Shown one piece after another: positions 29,079-45,948 of a stretch of 64,000 nucleotides of DNA. How positions within the stretch are numbered: position 1 is the first letter of the stretch; the number at the start of each line of letters is the position of its first letter. Both the position numbers and the translations under genes were made by a program. The stretch spans positions 22,124,518 to 22,188,517 of the forward strand of contig NC_086355.1 in the NCBI RefSeq assembly GCF_036324505.1, written 5' to 3'. Origin of the DNA: Eleginops maclovinus (Eukaryota; Chordata; Actinopteri; Perciformes; Eleginopidae). A model generated the notes under the pieces. The model saw only the letters and a list, made by a program, of their open reading frames with translations, had not been told where the DNA came from and did no database searches.

Positions 29079-29884
29079 ATAAGACATATTACAGTGCAGA
29101 TCAATGCACGCATATTTCAGCAGTCAATAGCAGAGTGCAGGGATTGAGCTTAGCCGTAATGACATCATGCAGACGGTGTATGTGCATGCAGCAGTATATT
29201 ACAGCCCATAATATGTTCACACGCAGCGACTATATCCTCAGTCATTTCAGTCCTGCAAGGGCGGGACACATTTAAATTCAATTCAACTAATAGCCAATAA
29301 TAACATTTGCATTGGAGTCTCCTTTGTTCAAATATTGCATTTCATGTCCCCCCCCCCCCCCCCCCCAACAAAGTGGCAGTGATTAATGCAGCAATTATCT
29401 GCAGTCCCTCTCACTATTGATCCAAGGCGACCATTTTTTGGATTGAAAGCTTGGTGAATGGAAGCGTATGGCAGAGAGCCAAGGGGAATTAAGTGAAAGC
29501 TCATTTCATCTTTGAACCTGGCTTAGAGAATATCTAAAGTCGGCAGATGGAAACAGTTTTGGCAAATTTATAATCATGGGAAATTCAAGTCTGGATTGGT
29601 GACCGAATGGAGTGCCCAATAAAATATCCTGTTTTGACATAAACTATAATCCAGGCTGTCAACCCAGAGCCTCTTTAGACAGCAGGAAGAGAAACAAAGA
29701 ACTAAAAAAACCCCCCAGGCAAGGGTTCAAATCTGAGCGACAGCATGCTAGTGATACTTAAACAATGTTGTCTGGTGAGAAATGATAAAGAAGATTCAGA
29801 ATTTGATGCCATGCAACAGTAAAATTGTAATTGTTTTTCTGCAAACATATGTTGTATTTAATAACTGAGATCCCAGGTTTCAGA
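29079..29884. other. Unique noncoding block between and after two poly-C runs
   Basis: No gene. Segments at 29,080-29,330 and 29,370-29,640 lack repeat signatures and carry words such as TGACATCATG, AGTGATTAATGCAGCAATTA and ATTGATCC. They are reasonable candidates for conserved noncoding elements, though this is only inference. A 19-C run interrupts them at 29348-29366. Confidence 0.3.
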
Positions 29885-30268
29885 TTAAAGAGGCCCTGTT
29901 CCAATATTTGGGCTATTCCCTTCCCTGTAGTGTGTTACTGTGTTGTAGTGTTTTTGTGCATGTAAATGGTCTGCAAGGGCTAAGATCCCTGTGTTCCCTC
30001 CAGAGGGGGTTTCTCTTCCACACACTCCCCACCTGCCTGAAATGCCTCCATTGGACTCATTGTTTACTTCCATAACATAGTGACATCCCTTTGTAACACT
30101 AACACTTCTACTGGCTAGCACTCCAATGCGTTTTGCGTGATAGGCTAAGGGGCGGGACATTTTCCACATATCTCTTAGTGATTGACAAAGCGCAACATAG
30201 CAGAATTGGCTCTGGTTTCAGACAGGGTGAAAAGAGTTGCTGCAGTAAAGGCAGTATGAGAAAAAGGT
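29885..30268 (-). repeat. Dispersed repeat A, copy 3 (inverted)
   Basis: It starts on the plus strand with TTAAAGAGGCCCTGTT, the inverse of the right end of copy 2, and runs through ATGTAAATGGTCTGCAAGGG and CCTGAAATGCCTCCATTGGA to GGTTTCAGACAGGGTGAAAA. The 94-aa minus frame in it is a repeat frame, not a gene. Confidence 0.65.
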
Positions 30269-30504
30269 ATGAAGGCCCAGCATAGTGCCAGCTCTGTCTT
30301 TCTTCACTTGGTTAAAATAAAACTGAAAGAACACCCATTAAGTATACATGCACACTGCTTCAAAGATTACAATGATTTCATATTCAAATGTCATTTAAGA
30401 AGCAACATTAATAAAGGCTGCACTATGAGTAAAACAAAGGTTAATGAAAGATGTCTGGTGTTCTCCTTCCTGTTTTTACATTAGTCCACCAGCTGACCAT
30501 TGCA

Positions 30505-30630
30505 TAAGAGTCAATGACAGACGCGGGCCCACCCCCAGTGACAGGCGGACGGCCCCCTGTAAAACAGTCATCACGGTGAAAGTTATTGCATGCTGTGCCG
30601 CTATAAAGTAATTAGCTGTCAGGACACCTC
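30505..30630. promoter_or_regulatory. Candidate enhancer-like motif cluster
   Basis: TGACAG at 30515-30520 and 30539-30544, TAATTA at 30609-30614, and CTGTCA (inverse of TGACAG) at 30616-30621, all within about 110 bp of otherwise non-repetitive sequence. TGACAG is the MEIS/PREP/TGIF core and TAATTA a homeodomain core. The sites are seen directly; regulatory function is speculation. Confidence 0.25.
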
Positions 30631-31224
30631 CAAGAGTGACACTTCCACATCAGAGGACAGGACAAAAGAGACACTGAGAGAGACATATGGGCAAACGGAG
30701 ATGGTCTCTGAGGTCAACCACACAAGGGAAAGTGTTTAGCTCGTAAAAGGGTATTGTGAGCGGGACAAACAACAGCTTTCATTAAAGATGGCATAAAAAG
30801 CATTTCATCCCCATTAAGTGGCCACTACACTCTCTGGAGGAAAATACAAATCAGAAGACAGAAAGTGTCTCTTAAACCATTTTAGATCATCCAAGAGACG
30901 TCACTGCATAGCACCATTGGTAAAGATGAAGCAGTTACAAAGAATCCTCAGTTAACATATGTGTTGTATTTCAAAAACCCTATTAAAGAATATGTTCACA
31001 TTATCCTTTGTATCATTTCCATGCTTGACTTGGAAGTTTATCCAAGAAACACAATTTTCTTTCTTTAATGGCACATGCATACAAGTAATAATTTCCCACT
31101 TTAATCTGAATAAAATGTCAGTTTAGATATGAAACCAATACAACAAAACTAAAATGTATATATTTCGTTAAGTCTTCAAAAGTAGTATTCCACAACTGTT
31201 GCTTATTTTGGCTCCATTAACTCC
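30631..31224. other. No gene seen
   Basis: Noncoding, AT-rich. Confidence 0.4.
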
Positions 31225-32065
31225 CTCGATTTAAAACTCTAAACAGATATTTTAGCCAATGTAGGGGCAACACATACTTTAACTTCCCCAAAGATTTTTT
31301 ATGGTAGGTGGAGATTGGCAGATGGCTAGGCCATCTTTCATGGACTATTCAAAGCTATATAACGACAGTCACATTCATATTTAACTTAGCTTGCCCTGGA
31401 AGGTTTGAAGGAAATGTCAATGTGAAGACCCACATCTTCATCTTGTCCCTTGGAAAGTGGTTTGAAGTAAAATTTGCTCACTATTTACAAAACGCAAACC
31501 CCATTCAGTTTTGCTAAGCCTATACATTTGCGGTCATCGTTGGACCTTTGACAGAGAAGCAGCCCAACGCACCAAGTTTCCAACGCCATGCTTCCACATG
31601 TAGGTATGGATCAGTTCTTTGAAGCAACCTGGGCATTTATTCCCTCTCCAATCCACGCTTGTTTTTCACAAAAGCTTTTTGGGTTTACAGACCAATGACA
31701 TTACTCCCTCAATTGGATCATCCAAATGCAGTCTGCCCTTATCTTCAGACGGCCTGGACATGCACTGGTTAGCAGGGGGGACACGTCGCAAAGAACACAG
31801 GAAAGTCCTGGCAGGAGATTAGTTGAAATGAGGTAGCCTGTACTTTGTAGCTCGCTGAGATTATAGGTCCCCTGAGGTTCTGGGAAAGTTCTACACAGTG
31901 GATCTTTTGACACTGAGTGGTGAGTCTCGCAGGAACACCACACTTCAAGAAAAAGTGGCTTTATGTCTTCCATTTTTTTCAAAACCATCCACAGTGATTT
32001 TCTTCAATACCAGTGACATATAACAATGCAGACCTTACCACGGTCCTGCGCACATTTTGTTTGGT
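31225..32065 (+). repeat. Old direct duplication, copy 1
   Basis: Collinear with 32620-33680. Matching landmarks are TCGATTTAAAA, ATTCAAAGC then GACAGTCACATT, TTGGAAAGTGGTTTGAAGTA, CTTTGAAG then CACCTGGG-like, GTTAGCAGG, CTCGCTGAGATT, AACACCACACTT then AAAGAAAAAGTG-like, and finally CCTGCGCACATTTTGTTTGG. It shows many indels and substitutions. No conserved reading frame links the copies, and it is not a repeat class I recognise. Confidence 0.75.
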
Positions 32066-32619
32066 CGGTGTCAAACCATGGTCCTTTTGGCCAGCAGTGG
32101 GTTTGGGTTGAAAGAACGGTTTGATGGCTTCGGACAGGTGCTTGTAATTTGTCGATAAACGCTAACACCATATCGTCTTTATGACTCACCAATTTGCTAT
32201 TTATTGAAATATTTTGGCACAAAATTACATTTCAGTAGTTGTTCGGAAATGGACACCCACTGCCTCAGAGTTGGGTTTGGGTCCAGCCTTATAAACAAAC
32301 ACACAGGGTGGTTTATGTGTGAGACATAATCTGCTTCACGTTTTCAGGTGTTTTTACCAAGAAAGAGTCTTACTTCATGCACATTCATTCCCTCTTAATG
32401 TCTGACTCAGCAAAGCGCTGACATACAGTGTGGGGCTGAACAGATAGCCTTATATGGCATTTTTGGAGCATTGACCATCAATATGACAAAATCTCAGAGG
32501 TTAAGGATAAGTATGAAGGTCCTTGCTTGAGGTTCAATATTTCGTTGAATTGAATATACTGTAGAAAGTAATGAATGAATCTCATCAAACATTTTGTTAC
32601 TTTTAACGCTTTATAAATC
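32066..32619. other. Spacer between duplicated segments
   Basis: No gene seen. If the duplication was tandem, this is the rest of unit 1 and its counterpart in unit 2 has been lost or displaced by the SINE and LINE further right. Confidence 0.4.
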
Positions 32620-33680
32620 ATCGATTTAAAAAATATTAACAACCAGCACATTTTAAGCCCACAATTTTAGGGACCAGCAACATAATACATAACCTAGTAT
32701 ATTAACATTAAAACTAAAGGAATCAACATGTTAAAATCAATTCACAAGGTAGTAGTGGTAATATAGCAGATCTACAGCATCATATCTTATCAATGATGAT
32801 ATTCAAAGCATATAAATAAAAGGACAGTCACATTTATCAATATTTAAGCTTAGCTAGACAAAACCTGATAAAAAAAAGGTTTGAAAGGAGAAAAAACTGA
32901 AAAAAGGTGAAGCAAATCTATCTCAATCTGTCCTTGGAAAGTGGTTTGAAGTAACATTTATTGTAGCAATGCCTATTTATAACCAAAATCAAGTCAAACC
33001 CCCAGCACAGGTTTTGGGCTAAGCCTCAACATTTTGCGTCTCGGGTTGGACGGACATGTGGACATGAGAGCGAATCCCTGACCACCCACAGTTCAAAACG
33101 ACATGTTGCAACAACACTCACCAGCCAGAGGGACATCACAGTCTCTTTGAAGACACCTGGGGCAGTAATTCCCTTTCACAGATCCACAGCTTTCTTCAAC
33201 ACTGAACCAGCTTTTGTGGGATTAACAAGACCAATGTTATTGTCCCTCAAAGTTGGATGCACTGGCCAAAAAGAGCCTAGCAGTCTGGCCCTTATCCTGA
33301 CACACACTTCCTGAGCTGCATTGTTAGCAGGAGGAGAGGAAACGCGCACACAGACACACTATGGAAAGCCAGTGTCAGGAGATCATAGCATGGAAAGTGA
33401 GAATAGCAGGAGCTGTTGTTTGCTCGCTGAGATTTGTAGTTCCCTTAGCCAAGGTCAGAGTAAAAGTCATAAACAGTGGACCTGCTTTTGATGACAATTG
33501 AGTTGTGACTCTCAGCAGAACACCACACTTTAAAGAAAAAGTGCTTTAAAAAAAAAGAAGCTACCTTATTTTTTCCACAACCAACATCCAACATTGACTA
33601 TGTTAGTATTAATATACAGAGTACAAATACACACATGCGCAGGACCTATACACAAAGGTCCTGCGCACATTTTGTTTGGC
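32620..33680 (+). repeat. Old direct duplication, copy 2
   Basis: Second copy of 31225-32065, about 1.4-1.6 kb downstream and longer because of internal insertions, including extra A-rich sequence near 32870-32920 and 33541-33560. It ends in the same 20-base word CCTGCGCACATTTTGTTTGG. Just before that end it carries a 12-bp inverted repeat (33636-33667) that copy 1 lacks. Confidence 0.75.
33636..33667. repeat. Perfect 12-bp inverted repeat, 8-nt loop
   Basis: TGCGCAGGACCT at 33636-33647 and AGGTCCTGCGCA at 33656-33667. The GC-rich stem could extrude. Each arm contains TGCGCAGG, which resembles an NRF1 half-site; occupancy is not shown. Confidence 0.7.
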
Positions 33681-33694
33681 GAAGTGTCAAAGCA

Positions 33695-33893
33695 AATAGG
33701 CTACCATGTTTTACGGCACCAGGGAGCAGATAGGGGTTTGGTGCCTTGCCCAAAGACACCAAGGAAGCTGAACTGGCAGCTCTCCAGGCACAAGTCCACG
33801 CCTTGTACTTTTGTCCGATCAACACTTGAACCGGCAACCTTTTGGAACCCCACGCCAAGTCCCAGCAGACTGAGCTACTGCCGCCCCCGGTGT
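33695..33893 (-). mobile_element. tRNA-like SINE, inverted, abutting a LINE
   Basis: On the minus strand it begins GGGGGCGGCAGTAGCTCAGT, continues with GGTTGCCGGTTCAAGTG (box-B-like) and GGGCAAGGCACCAAACCCC, and runs into CTGCTCCCTGGTGCCG. The same order occurs at 57592-57930. The 3' tail is not evident here; the 5' end lies directly against the truncated LINE that begins at about 33894. Confidence 0.65.
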
Positions 33894-35355
33894 ATGCGGA
33901 GCTAGCCAGCTCTCTCAACCAATTTTACAATCGTTTTAATACTTTTGATTTTAGCAATGACATCTACAATTTGAGTAACCAGCTTATAGACGCTGAACAC
34001 TTTAACATAGGACAAAAAGAAGTGCTCAAAGCCTTCCTCTCCATAAGAGTTAACAAAAGTCATGGTCCAGACAACATCTGCGGGCGCATACTCAAAACCT
34101 GTGCAAACTCCTTTCCATTATATTTTTAACAAATCTTTAGAGGCACAATTAGTACCTGAGGTCTGGAAGGATGCTGTGATTATCCCTGTTCCCAAGTCCA
34201 ACACACCCAAAACCCTCAATGACTTTAGACCAGTGGCACTCACATCGATTGTAATGAAAACTTCTGAGAAATTGGTGAGGTCTGAAATATTAAGGAAAAC
34301 GGAGCATTCACTTGACCCTCAGCAGTTTGCTTATAGACCCCGTAGGGGCGTGGAAGATGCCGCAGTCACTTTACTTAATTTACTTTTTAAGCATTTGGAT
34401 AATAGTGGTTCCCATGCCAGACTTTTATTTGTTGACTTTTCCTCTGCTTTTAACACAATCCAACCCCATATTTTAACCACAAGGCTGCTAGAACAGTTTG
34501 ACCTGAGCAATAACCTGGTAGGCTGGATCCTTAACTTTTTAACAAACAGAACGCAAAGAGTGAGAGTAAATGGCAGTCTCTCTGACAAAGTCTGCTCGTC
34601 CACTGGCTCCCCACAAGGATGCATACTCTCACCTCTCTTTTACATCCTGTACACGAATATGTGCCAGAGCAGGTGGGACAACAGAACCATAATTAAATAT
34701 GCAGATGACTCAGTAATTGTTAGCCTGCTCCAAGACAGTGAAACGGGTCATGGTCCAGTCATCAGAGACTTTGTTGAATGGTGTAAGGCGTCCCACCTTC
34801 AACTAAATATAGCCAAAACAAAGGACATGCTCATTGATTGTAGAAAAACAATCCAGACACAAGAAATCACATCAATCAAAGATCAAACTATTCAATGTGT
34901 GCAGTCTTATAAATACCTGGGGACGATAATAGACTCAAAACTCACTTTTCAAGCAAGCTGTGAGGCTGTGTGTAAGAAGGGGCATCAGCGCCTGTTCTGT
35001 TTGAGGAAACTGAGCCGTTTCCACATTGACAAATCCATCATGACCCTCTTTTACCATGCTTTTATTGAATCAGTCTTATCATTTGCACTAGCAGAAAAAA
35101 AATAAAAACTCACTCAATCAAATAGTGAAGTGGTCTAGCAGGCTGATCGGTGAGCCACAGCTCAACGTGGAGACCCTTTACAGAAAACAGTTACAGCGCA
35201 TAACTGGTTCCATTTTAAACGATAGTTCCCATCCACTACACACAGAGTTTCAGCTTCTCCCTTCTGGGCGTAGGTGTTTAATCCCTAGGTGCAGAACAAA
35301 TAGACACAAACACAGTTTTGTCCCTGCAGCCATTACACTGAGGAATAAGTCATAG
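33894..35355 (+). pseudogene. LINE ORF2 reverse transcriptase, frameshifted
   Basis: The frame to about 34129 holds the RT entry region (SHGPDNICGRILK). A shift then moves to the frame of 34062-35105, with VPEVWKDAVIIPVPK, NDFRPVALTSIVMK, FVDFSSAFNTIQPHIL, GSPQGCILSPLFYILYTN and the catalytic box YADD (34698-34709). A second break near the A run at 35093-35103 leads to the last frame (35125-35355), with WSSRLIGEPQ and RCRTNRHKHSFVPAAI. In life it would prime cDNA synthesis at a nicked target. Two frame breaks and the missing 5' half make this copy inactive, although the catalytic Asp pair is intact. Confidence 0.85.
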
Positions 35356-35530
35356 ATATATTTTGCACAGGTGTTTTTATTTATTTATTTATTATTGTAT
35401 TTGTAAGTTGAATGATGTGTGATATGTGCATCTTTTATCCCTTTCCCATATGTGTGTATGAGGACTCTACTACTGCAAACAAAATCTACCTCTGGGCATA
35501 AATAAAGTAACTTGAACTTGAACTTGATGC
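33894..35530 (+). mobile_element. 5'-truncated non-LTR retrotransposon, Rex1/CR1-like
   Basis: Only the reverse transcriptase, the C-terminal part of ORF2 and the 3' UTR remain. The 3' end, about 175 bp after the last coding residue, reads GGGCATAAATAAAGTAACTTG followed by a short ACTTGA tandem tail, typical of the Rex1/Babar-CR1-L2 group. No endonuclease or ORF1 is present. The 5' edge is set by the adjoining SINE. I saw no clear target duplication. Confidence 0.8.
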
Positions 35531-35534
35531 TTAC

Positions 35535-35935
35535 ACTGTAACGGTTCGTCCACACGGTTCCGGTGCATTGACAATTGACGCACCTTCCCATTCACTTTGA
35601 ATTTGGTGACATCAAGTTTTGCTGACTGCATTGTGGTTCTGTTGCTTCGCTTCGGCTGCGTTGCTCGCAGTGAAAGTTGAGAAAAGTTCAACGTTGCAAG
35701 CGTCAACGGAAGCGGCAATCAATCAAATCCCGCGTATGCAAATAGACCAGTACAAGCGCTAGCCAATCAAACCGCGTGTATGTATGTCCGGGGTGGAAGA
35801 TTAATGTGATTGGTTGTTGGTTGCGTTAACCCCAGCGCCATAGAAAATGTCTCTGGTTAACCCCAAGCGCCAGACTTGCCCACTGGCAAGCGTCAACACA
35901 ACGGAACCGCGTGTACGCTGCGTAAGACTGAACAT
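35535..35935. repeat. Probable MITE with inverted ends
   Basis: Left CCACACGGTTCCGGTGCATT matches the inverse of the right side, CACGCGGTTCCGTTGTGTTG, giving imperfect inverted termini around a CpG-containing middle with repeated CAACG/GCGTCAACG words. It begins right after the LINE tail. No coding capacity; superfamily unknown. Confidence 0.5.
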
Positions 35936-37629
35936 TAGAAGTTCTTTAAAGAAAATGGGTTGTGTTAACTCAAACAAATAAAAAGTAAATTCACCTCTAA
36001 TGTTCTGATCACTATGAACTGACTTTTAATATTGTGTGTACAGTGCTCAACCACGTTGGTGCATATTGGTGATTGTACCCAAACATTTTTACAGTAATCT
36101 GTCTGGCGCTGTACGTATACCTACGTGCTCCGATGTGCACCTTCACCAAAGTCTGCCATGTTGGCCGCTCACCTCGGAGGAGAAACGCTATTTTACCACT
36201 CTAAAACAACTCGGATTTATCTGAAATATATTAAAGAAAATTGGCTGCTGCATTTGTTCTGCTTTCTGCACTGATCTACCTGTATATTGATAACATAATT
36301 TATTTGGAGATAATGTTATGGTTCAGAACTTTTTTTTACTTTTTGCATTTTCCCAACTACAAAACTGTTGAATGAAGCTTAACCCCGGGGTAATGGGAGC
36401 TCAGGTGAAGGGTCTCCTCACCAATATACTCCCAGCAAAACAGGCGTCTGCATTGTTTTTTAAAAAGGCTCTTAAAGGGGACCACCTCGAGACCTGACAG
36501 ATTCATTGCCACTCGTCCATGAGCCAGCTGAAGAAGACACGCAGGAAGCAGAGCATGCAGGGTAAGGAACACGATCCAGTTTACTCTCCTCTCAACACGA
36601 CTTTTACAAGCTTCTGAAGAAAGAAGTGATGTTGACTTTGGTGGAGACACACCGGCAGCCTGCTTCCCTCAGACAGGGGCTTATTAGCAGCACACACACA
36701 AGAACACACGTTTTAAAATTTCACAGAAATCAATCCTTCCACAAATATTCATCATTAAAAAATCACTTAAAATCCATTCAAAACATCCGTGTCCAGTGAA
36801 ACCAATGTATTTAAGTTCTACCATTTCTATTAATATACATACATTTTGTGAATGTCTTTATCTATGAGTATTTATGAATAAACAGACTTCATTTTCAAAA
36901 TGATACTAAGTGCTTTTACATATTCTATAGTGCCTCACTTAGTCCACGTCAGAAACTGCCATGAGATGATCATTTATTATTTTCCACATTCACTGGGTTG
37001 ACCCAATTCTGTCCATGTCCTACCAACCTTTTATCCATTTTTAGAATTCAAACCATTTCACTGCCAATGTTTGCAGTATGCCACTGTTCCATTTGTCAAT
37101 GATAAGCAACTACATTGATTTTATTGCATTGTATCAATGGCACCATAATGAATCAGCAATGCCAGCGCTCTATATTAAAAGCCTGATATAATACAAGCTT
37201 TTATGCCGTAATGGCCATGGGTTAAAAAATAGTGGTTTTAATGGGTCTAACTCATTGTATTGTTTTTACTGTTTATACTATACTTACTTATTGAACTTTT
37301 TTAAAACTAAAAATAAAACCCACAATACATTAACGTATGCTACTTGCATTACAAAACCAAAGTGATTGGGAAAAAGATCATAAAAAAGCTAAAAATATCC
37401 CTAGTGATTAACAATGGGTAACAACTAGAAACCAATAATAAGAATACAATTAATGACTGTTACAAGCAAGTTGAGTTTTCTGTCCACATGTGTAGATAAA
37501 GGGATCCTGACCGTGTCTGTATTGTAAACACTGTGAAAGCCCTGGGCCCAAACCATATGGGGCTCATTCTTCCTAGAGCCTCCCAAACCCCCCCTCAGAT
37601 GGATCAAAGTGCACGTTGTGTGCTTAGGT
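35936..37629. other. No gene seen
   Basis: Noncoding. The 97-aa minus frame at 36357-36650 is not recognised. Confidence 0.4.
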
Positions 37630-37725
37630 TTAAACATGGGGGGTTTTACTTTCTGGCCGATTGTTATCGCTCCTCAAAGTGCTACGCCATGAGTGAGGCC
37701 TCGGTGAACGCTGCTGCCAAAGGAG
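37630..37725 (+). repeat. Segment homologous to 50112-50205
   Basis: GGGTTTTACTTTCTGGCCGA followed by TTGTTATCGCTCCTCAAAGT and GTGAACGCTGCTG aligns with the 50.1 kb segment. Frames are not conserved between the two, so it is unlikely to be coding. Confidence 0.6.
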
Positions 37726-43554
<5,829 letters not shown>

Positions 43555-44000
43555 AAATACTGTTTTTATATTCATTTATGTTTCATTTTTTTATAACAAT
43601 TTTCTTCTACAGCTTTCATTTTTCAGAATGAATTTATATATGTTAATTGTAATGATATTTTTATTGTAGTTTTCTTGTTGAGAGCTTTTCATGTTCTTAA
43701 AGTATTTTTGTTATATTTTGATTGTAATTTTCTCATATTTTATATGTATTTTGTAGTTGCTTTTAATTAGAATTTAATTTGTTGCTTTCATTTTGTATCA
43801 GATATCATATCTATATTGGTGCAGTAACTTTTCTTATTTTTATTGTCCTTGTCTTCTTTTCCCTATTTAATTTAAATGAGATATAGTTAACACGTTTTTA
43901 TTTTACTTTTTTATGTTCTTACTGTATTTCTTGATTTTTGTCATTGTTTTATTTATTTTAAATTTATTACATTTCTTTGTTTATTTTGTGCACCATTTCC
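43555..44000 (+). repeat. T-rich low-complexity stretch
   Basis: About 450 bp in which the plus strand is strongly T-biased (TTTATTTTAAATTTATTACA and similar). A hydrophobic 66-aa frame at 43913-44113 follows from the base composition (Phe/Leu/Ile codons). Confidence 0.7.
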
Positions 44001-44344
44001 ACCAAATGAAATGTATAGAAAACCTACTTGACAAACATTTAAAAGAAGTTGAAACTATTTTTTATACTGGGATATCATTTAGTACCTCTATACCATGTTG
44101 TATAGATTGGTAAGTAGGGTTACAATGGGATAAAATGTTCATAGTTTATTTTTGGCGAGTTGAAAAGGAAGTCGAAGAGGAAAGTAGAAGAGCCAGCGCT
44201 GTAAATGAACAAATTTACATTATATGTTTACCGCCAACTTTTATACCACAAAACTTGTTGCAGCAATTTACCATGAAACCATTGTACTTCTGAAAGTCTA
44301 ATTAAAAGTGAAAAGAAATCATCCTCGTTAGGCTTACATTGAAA
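44001..44344. other. No gene seen
   Basis: Short noncoding interval. Confidence 0.4.
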
Positions 44345-44540
44345 GAGCAAACCATGGTTCAATCTTAGCCTATAAACCCAGTGCCATTTATAAAGCAGGC
44401 CAGCCCATAATATAATGATGTATTAAGATGTATTACAGGGATGGCTGTCTATGTCTAACTAAATCTGTACACAAATACCTTTCATCTGATGTTACATATC
44501 ATTTTATCGCCTTATATACATGTGAGAGTAAAATAGAATC
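44345..44540 (+). repeat. Dispersed repeat C, copy 2
   Basis: Pairs with 21290-21495: AAACCATGGTTCAATC, AACCCAGTGCCATTTATAAA, GTACACAAATACC, CATTTTATCGCCTTATATAC and GTGAGAGTAAAATAGA in the same order. Confidence 0.6.
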
Positions 44541-44949
44541 AGTATATTTCCAGCAATAGTGTTAAACAGCCTTGGGGATACCGTAAATAAAGTACCAGTC
44601 GTGAATATGATACAGAAATGTTTGGAACGTTGGTGTCGCTTGTGTAGGATTTCAGTCGCGTGCAACATGTGTGCACAATCGGGTCCAAGAGTGTGATTTA
44701 ATTAAAGATTCCTGTGCCGGGTGCATAGGTCGGGACACACCCACCCTCGTTAACAGGGATCAGGACGGGAACGTGGGACATGTGCTGGGTTTTTTTTATG
44801 GGGGGGCTATTGAGTTTCTACTCATGTTCTACTAATAATACCATAAGACAGAACAATCAACTGTTGTCTCCCTCTGCGTTGTCGGCAAAGCTCTGGGGAC
44901 ACAGGAATAGCTTTTTTTGTAAGAGCTGGGATATTCCAAAAACAGTTAT
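44541..44949. other. No gene seen
   Basis: Noncoding. The base immediately left of 44950 closes a possible target duplication (see the next element). Confidence 0.4.
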
Positions 44950-45948
44950 CAGGGTTGGAAAGGTTACTTTCAAATGTATTCAGTTACAGTAAATAGTTAC
45001 CAGTAAAACATTTAAAAGTAACGTAATCTAAGTATCAAAATATAAAAGTAATGCAACCTGATGACTTTCCTTTACGTCTAGATTACCTCAATGTGAAATG
45101 AAATGCAAAAAATACAAGATAAACAAAATATAAATCAAATGTTTTTGACTCGAGTGTATTATGTAACACAATAGAAAAATGTGACCTTAGAAAATAAGAA
45201 ACCAAGATATTTAGGATAAAAATGTGCCCCTGCGGAGAGATTTCATTAATAGGAAAGCCTGGCTTTCATGAAGCATATTCGGGTAGCAGCCTGTACCCCA
45301 ACAATGAAACACATGAGCACATAAAAGCAGAAATCTGAGATGACAGTTTAACACACACAGTTAAACTCACACACAGTATTTTATGAACATATAGGTTCAC
45401 CTGCTGATTAAAAACAGAACTAATGAACCAAAGAAAGTGGAAACCATAAAGCAGATTCAGGCAGTAGGCGTATAGATTCACACTTAAAGTATCAGCCTAC
45501 AGAACAGAACAGCTGACAGAGGAGAGAGAACCTCTGATCCTTTACTACACACACTATATGCTCTTTTTAGGTTTTTACTAACACTGTAAACCTGCTAGGA
45601 ATCAACATATTTTTAGAGACGTAGTACAGTAATCTGAAATACGCGCTGCGCCCTCTTACTTTCGGAGTGCGCCCTCATACCAAAAGGCCTCCAAAAATAT
45701 CTCCAAAGAATGAAAATCATGTAAAATAGACCATCAGGCAGCATAGACAGCTTTGTTATTATGGAACTCCTACATTGCGTTATTGTTTACGTCTGAGGCG
45801 CCATCTTTTATACGGGCGTCATGTTATATATCTTTTATATAAGATCAGTGCCCTCATACTATATTTTTCTAGAAAAACCAGCAGTTACCTTTGTTTGTAT
45901 TCTGATTACGTAATCCTGTTACATGTCATCCATTAATCCCCAAACCTG
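44950..45948. mobile_element. hAT-like MITE, 999 bp, diverged
   Basis: The left end CAGGGTTGGAAAGGTTACTT and the inverted right end CAGGTTTGGGGATTAATGGA are similar. Both subterminal regions contain GTTAC/GTAATC words (e.g. GATTACGTAATCCTGTTACA). Flanks ACAGTTAT (44942-44949) and ACTCTTAT (45949-45956) match at 6 of 8, consistent with an aged 8-bp duplication. No transposase. Confidence 0.5.

Noticed and set aside
33594..33918. Overlapping 90-103 codon frames
   Set aside because: They fall in the inverted SINE and the duplicated segment, not in a gene.
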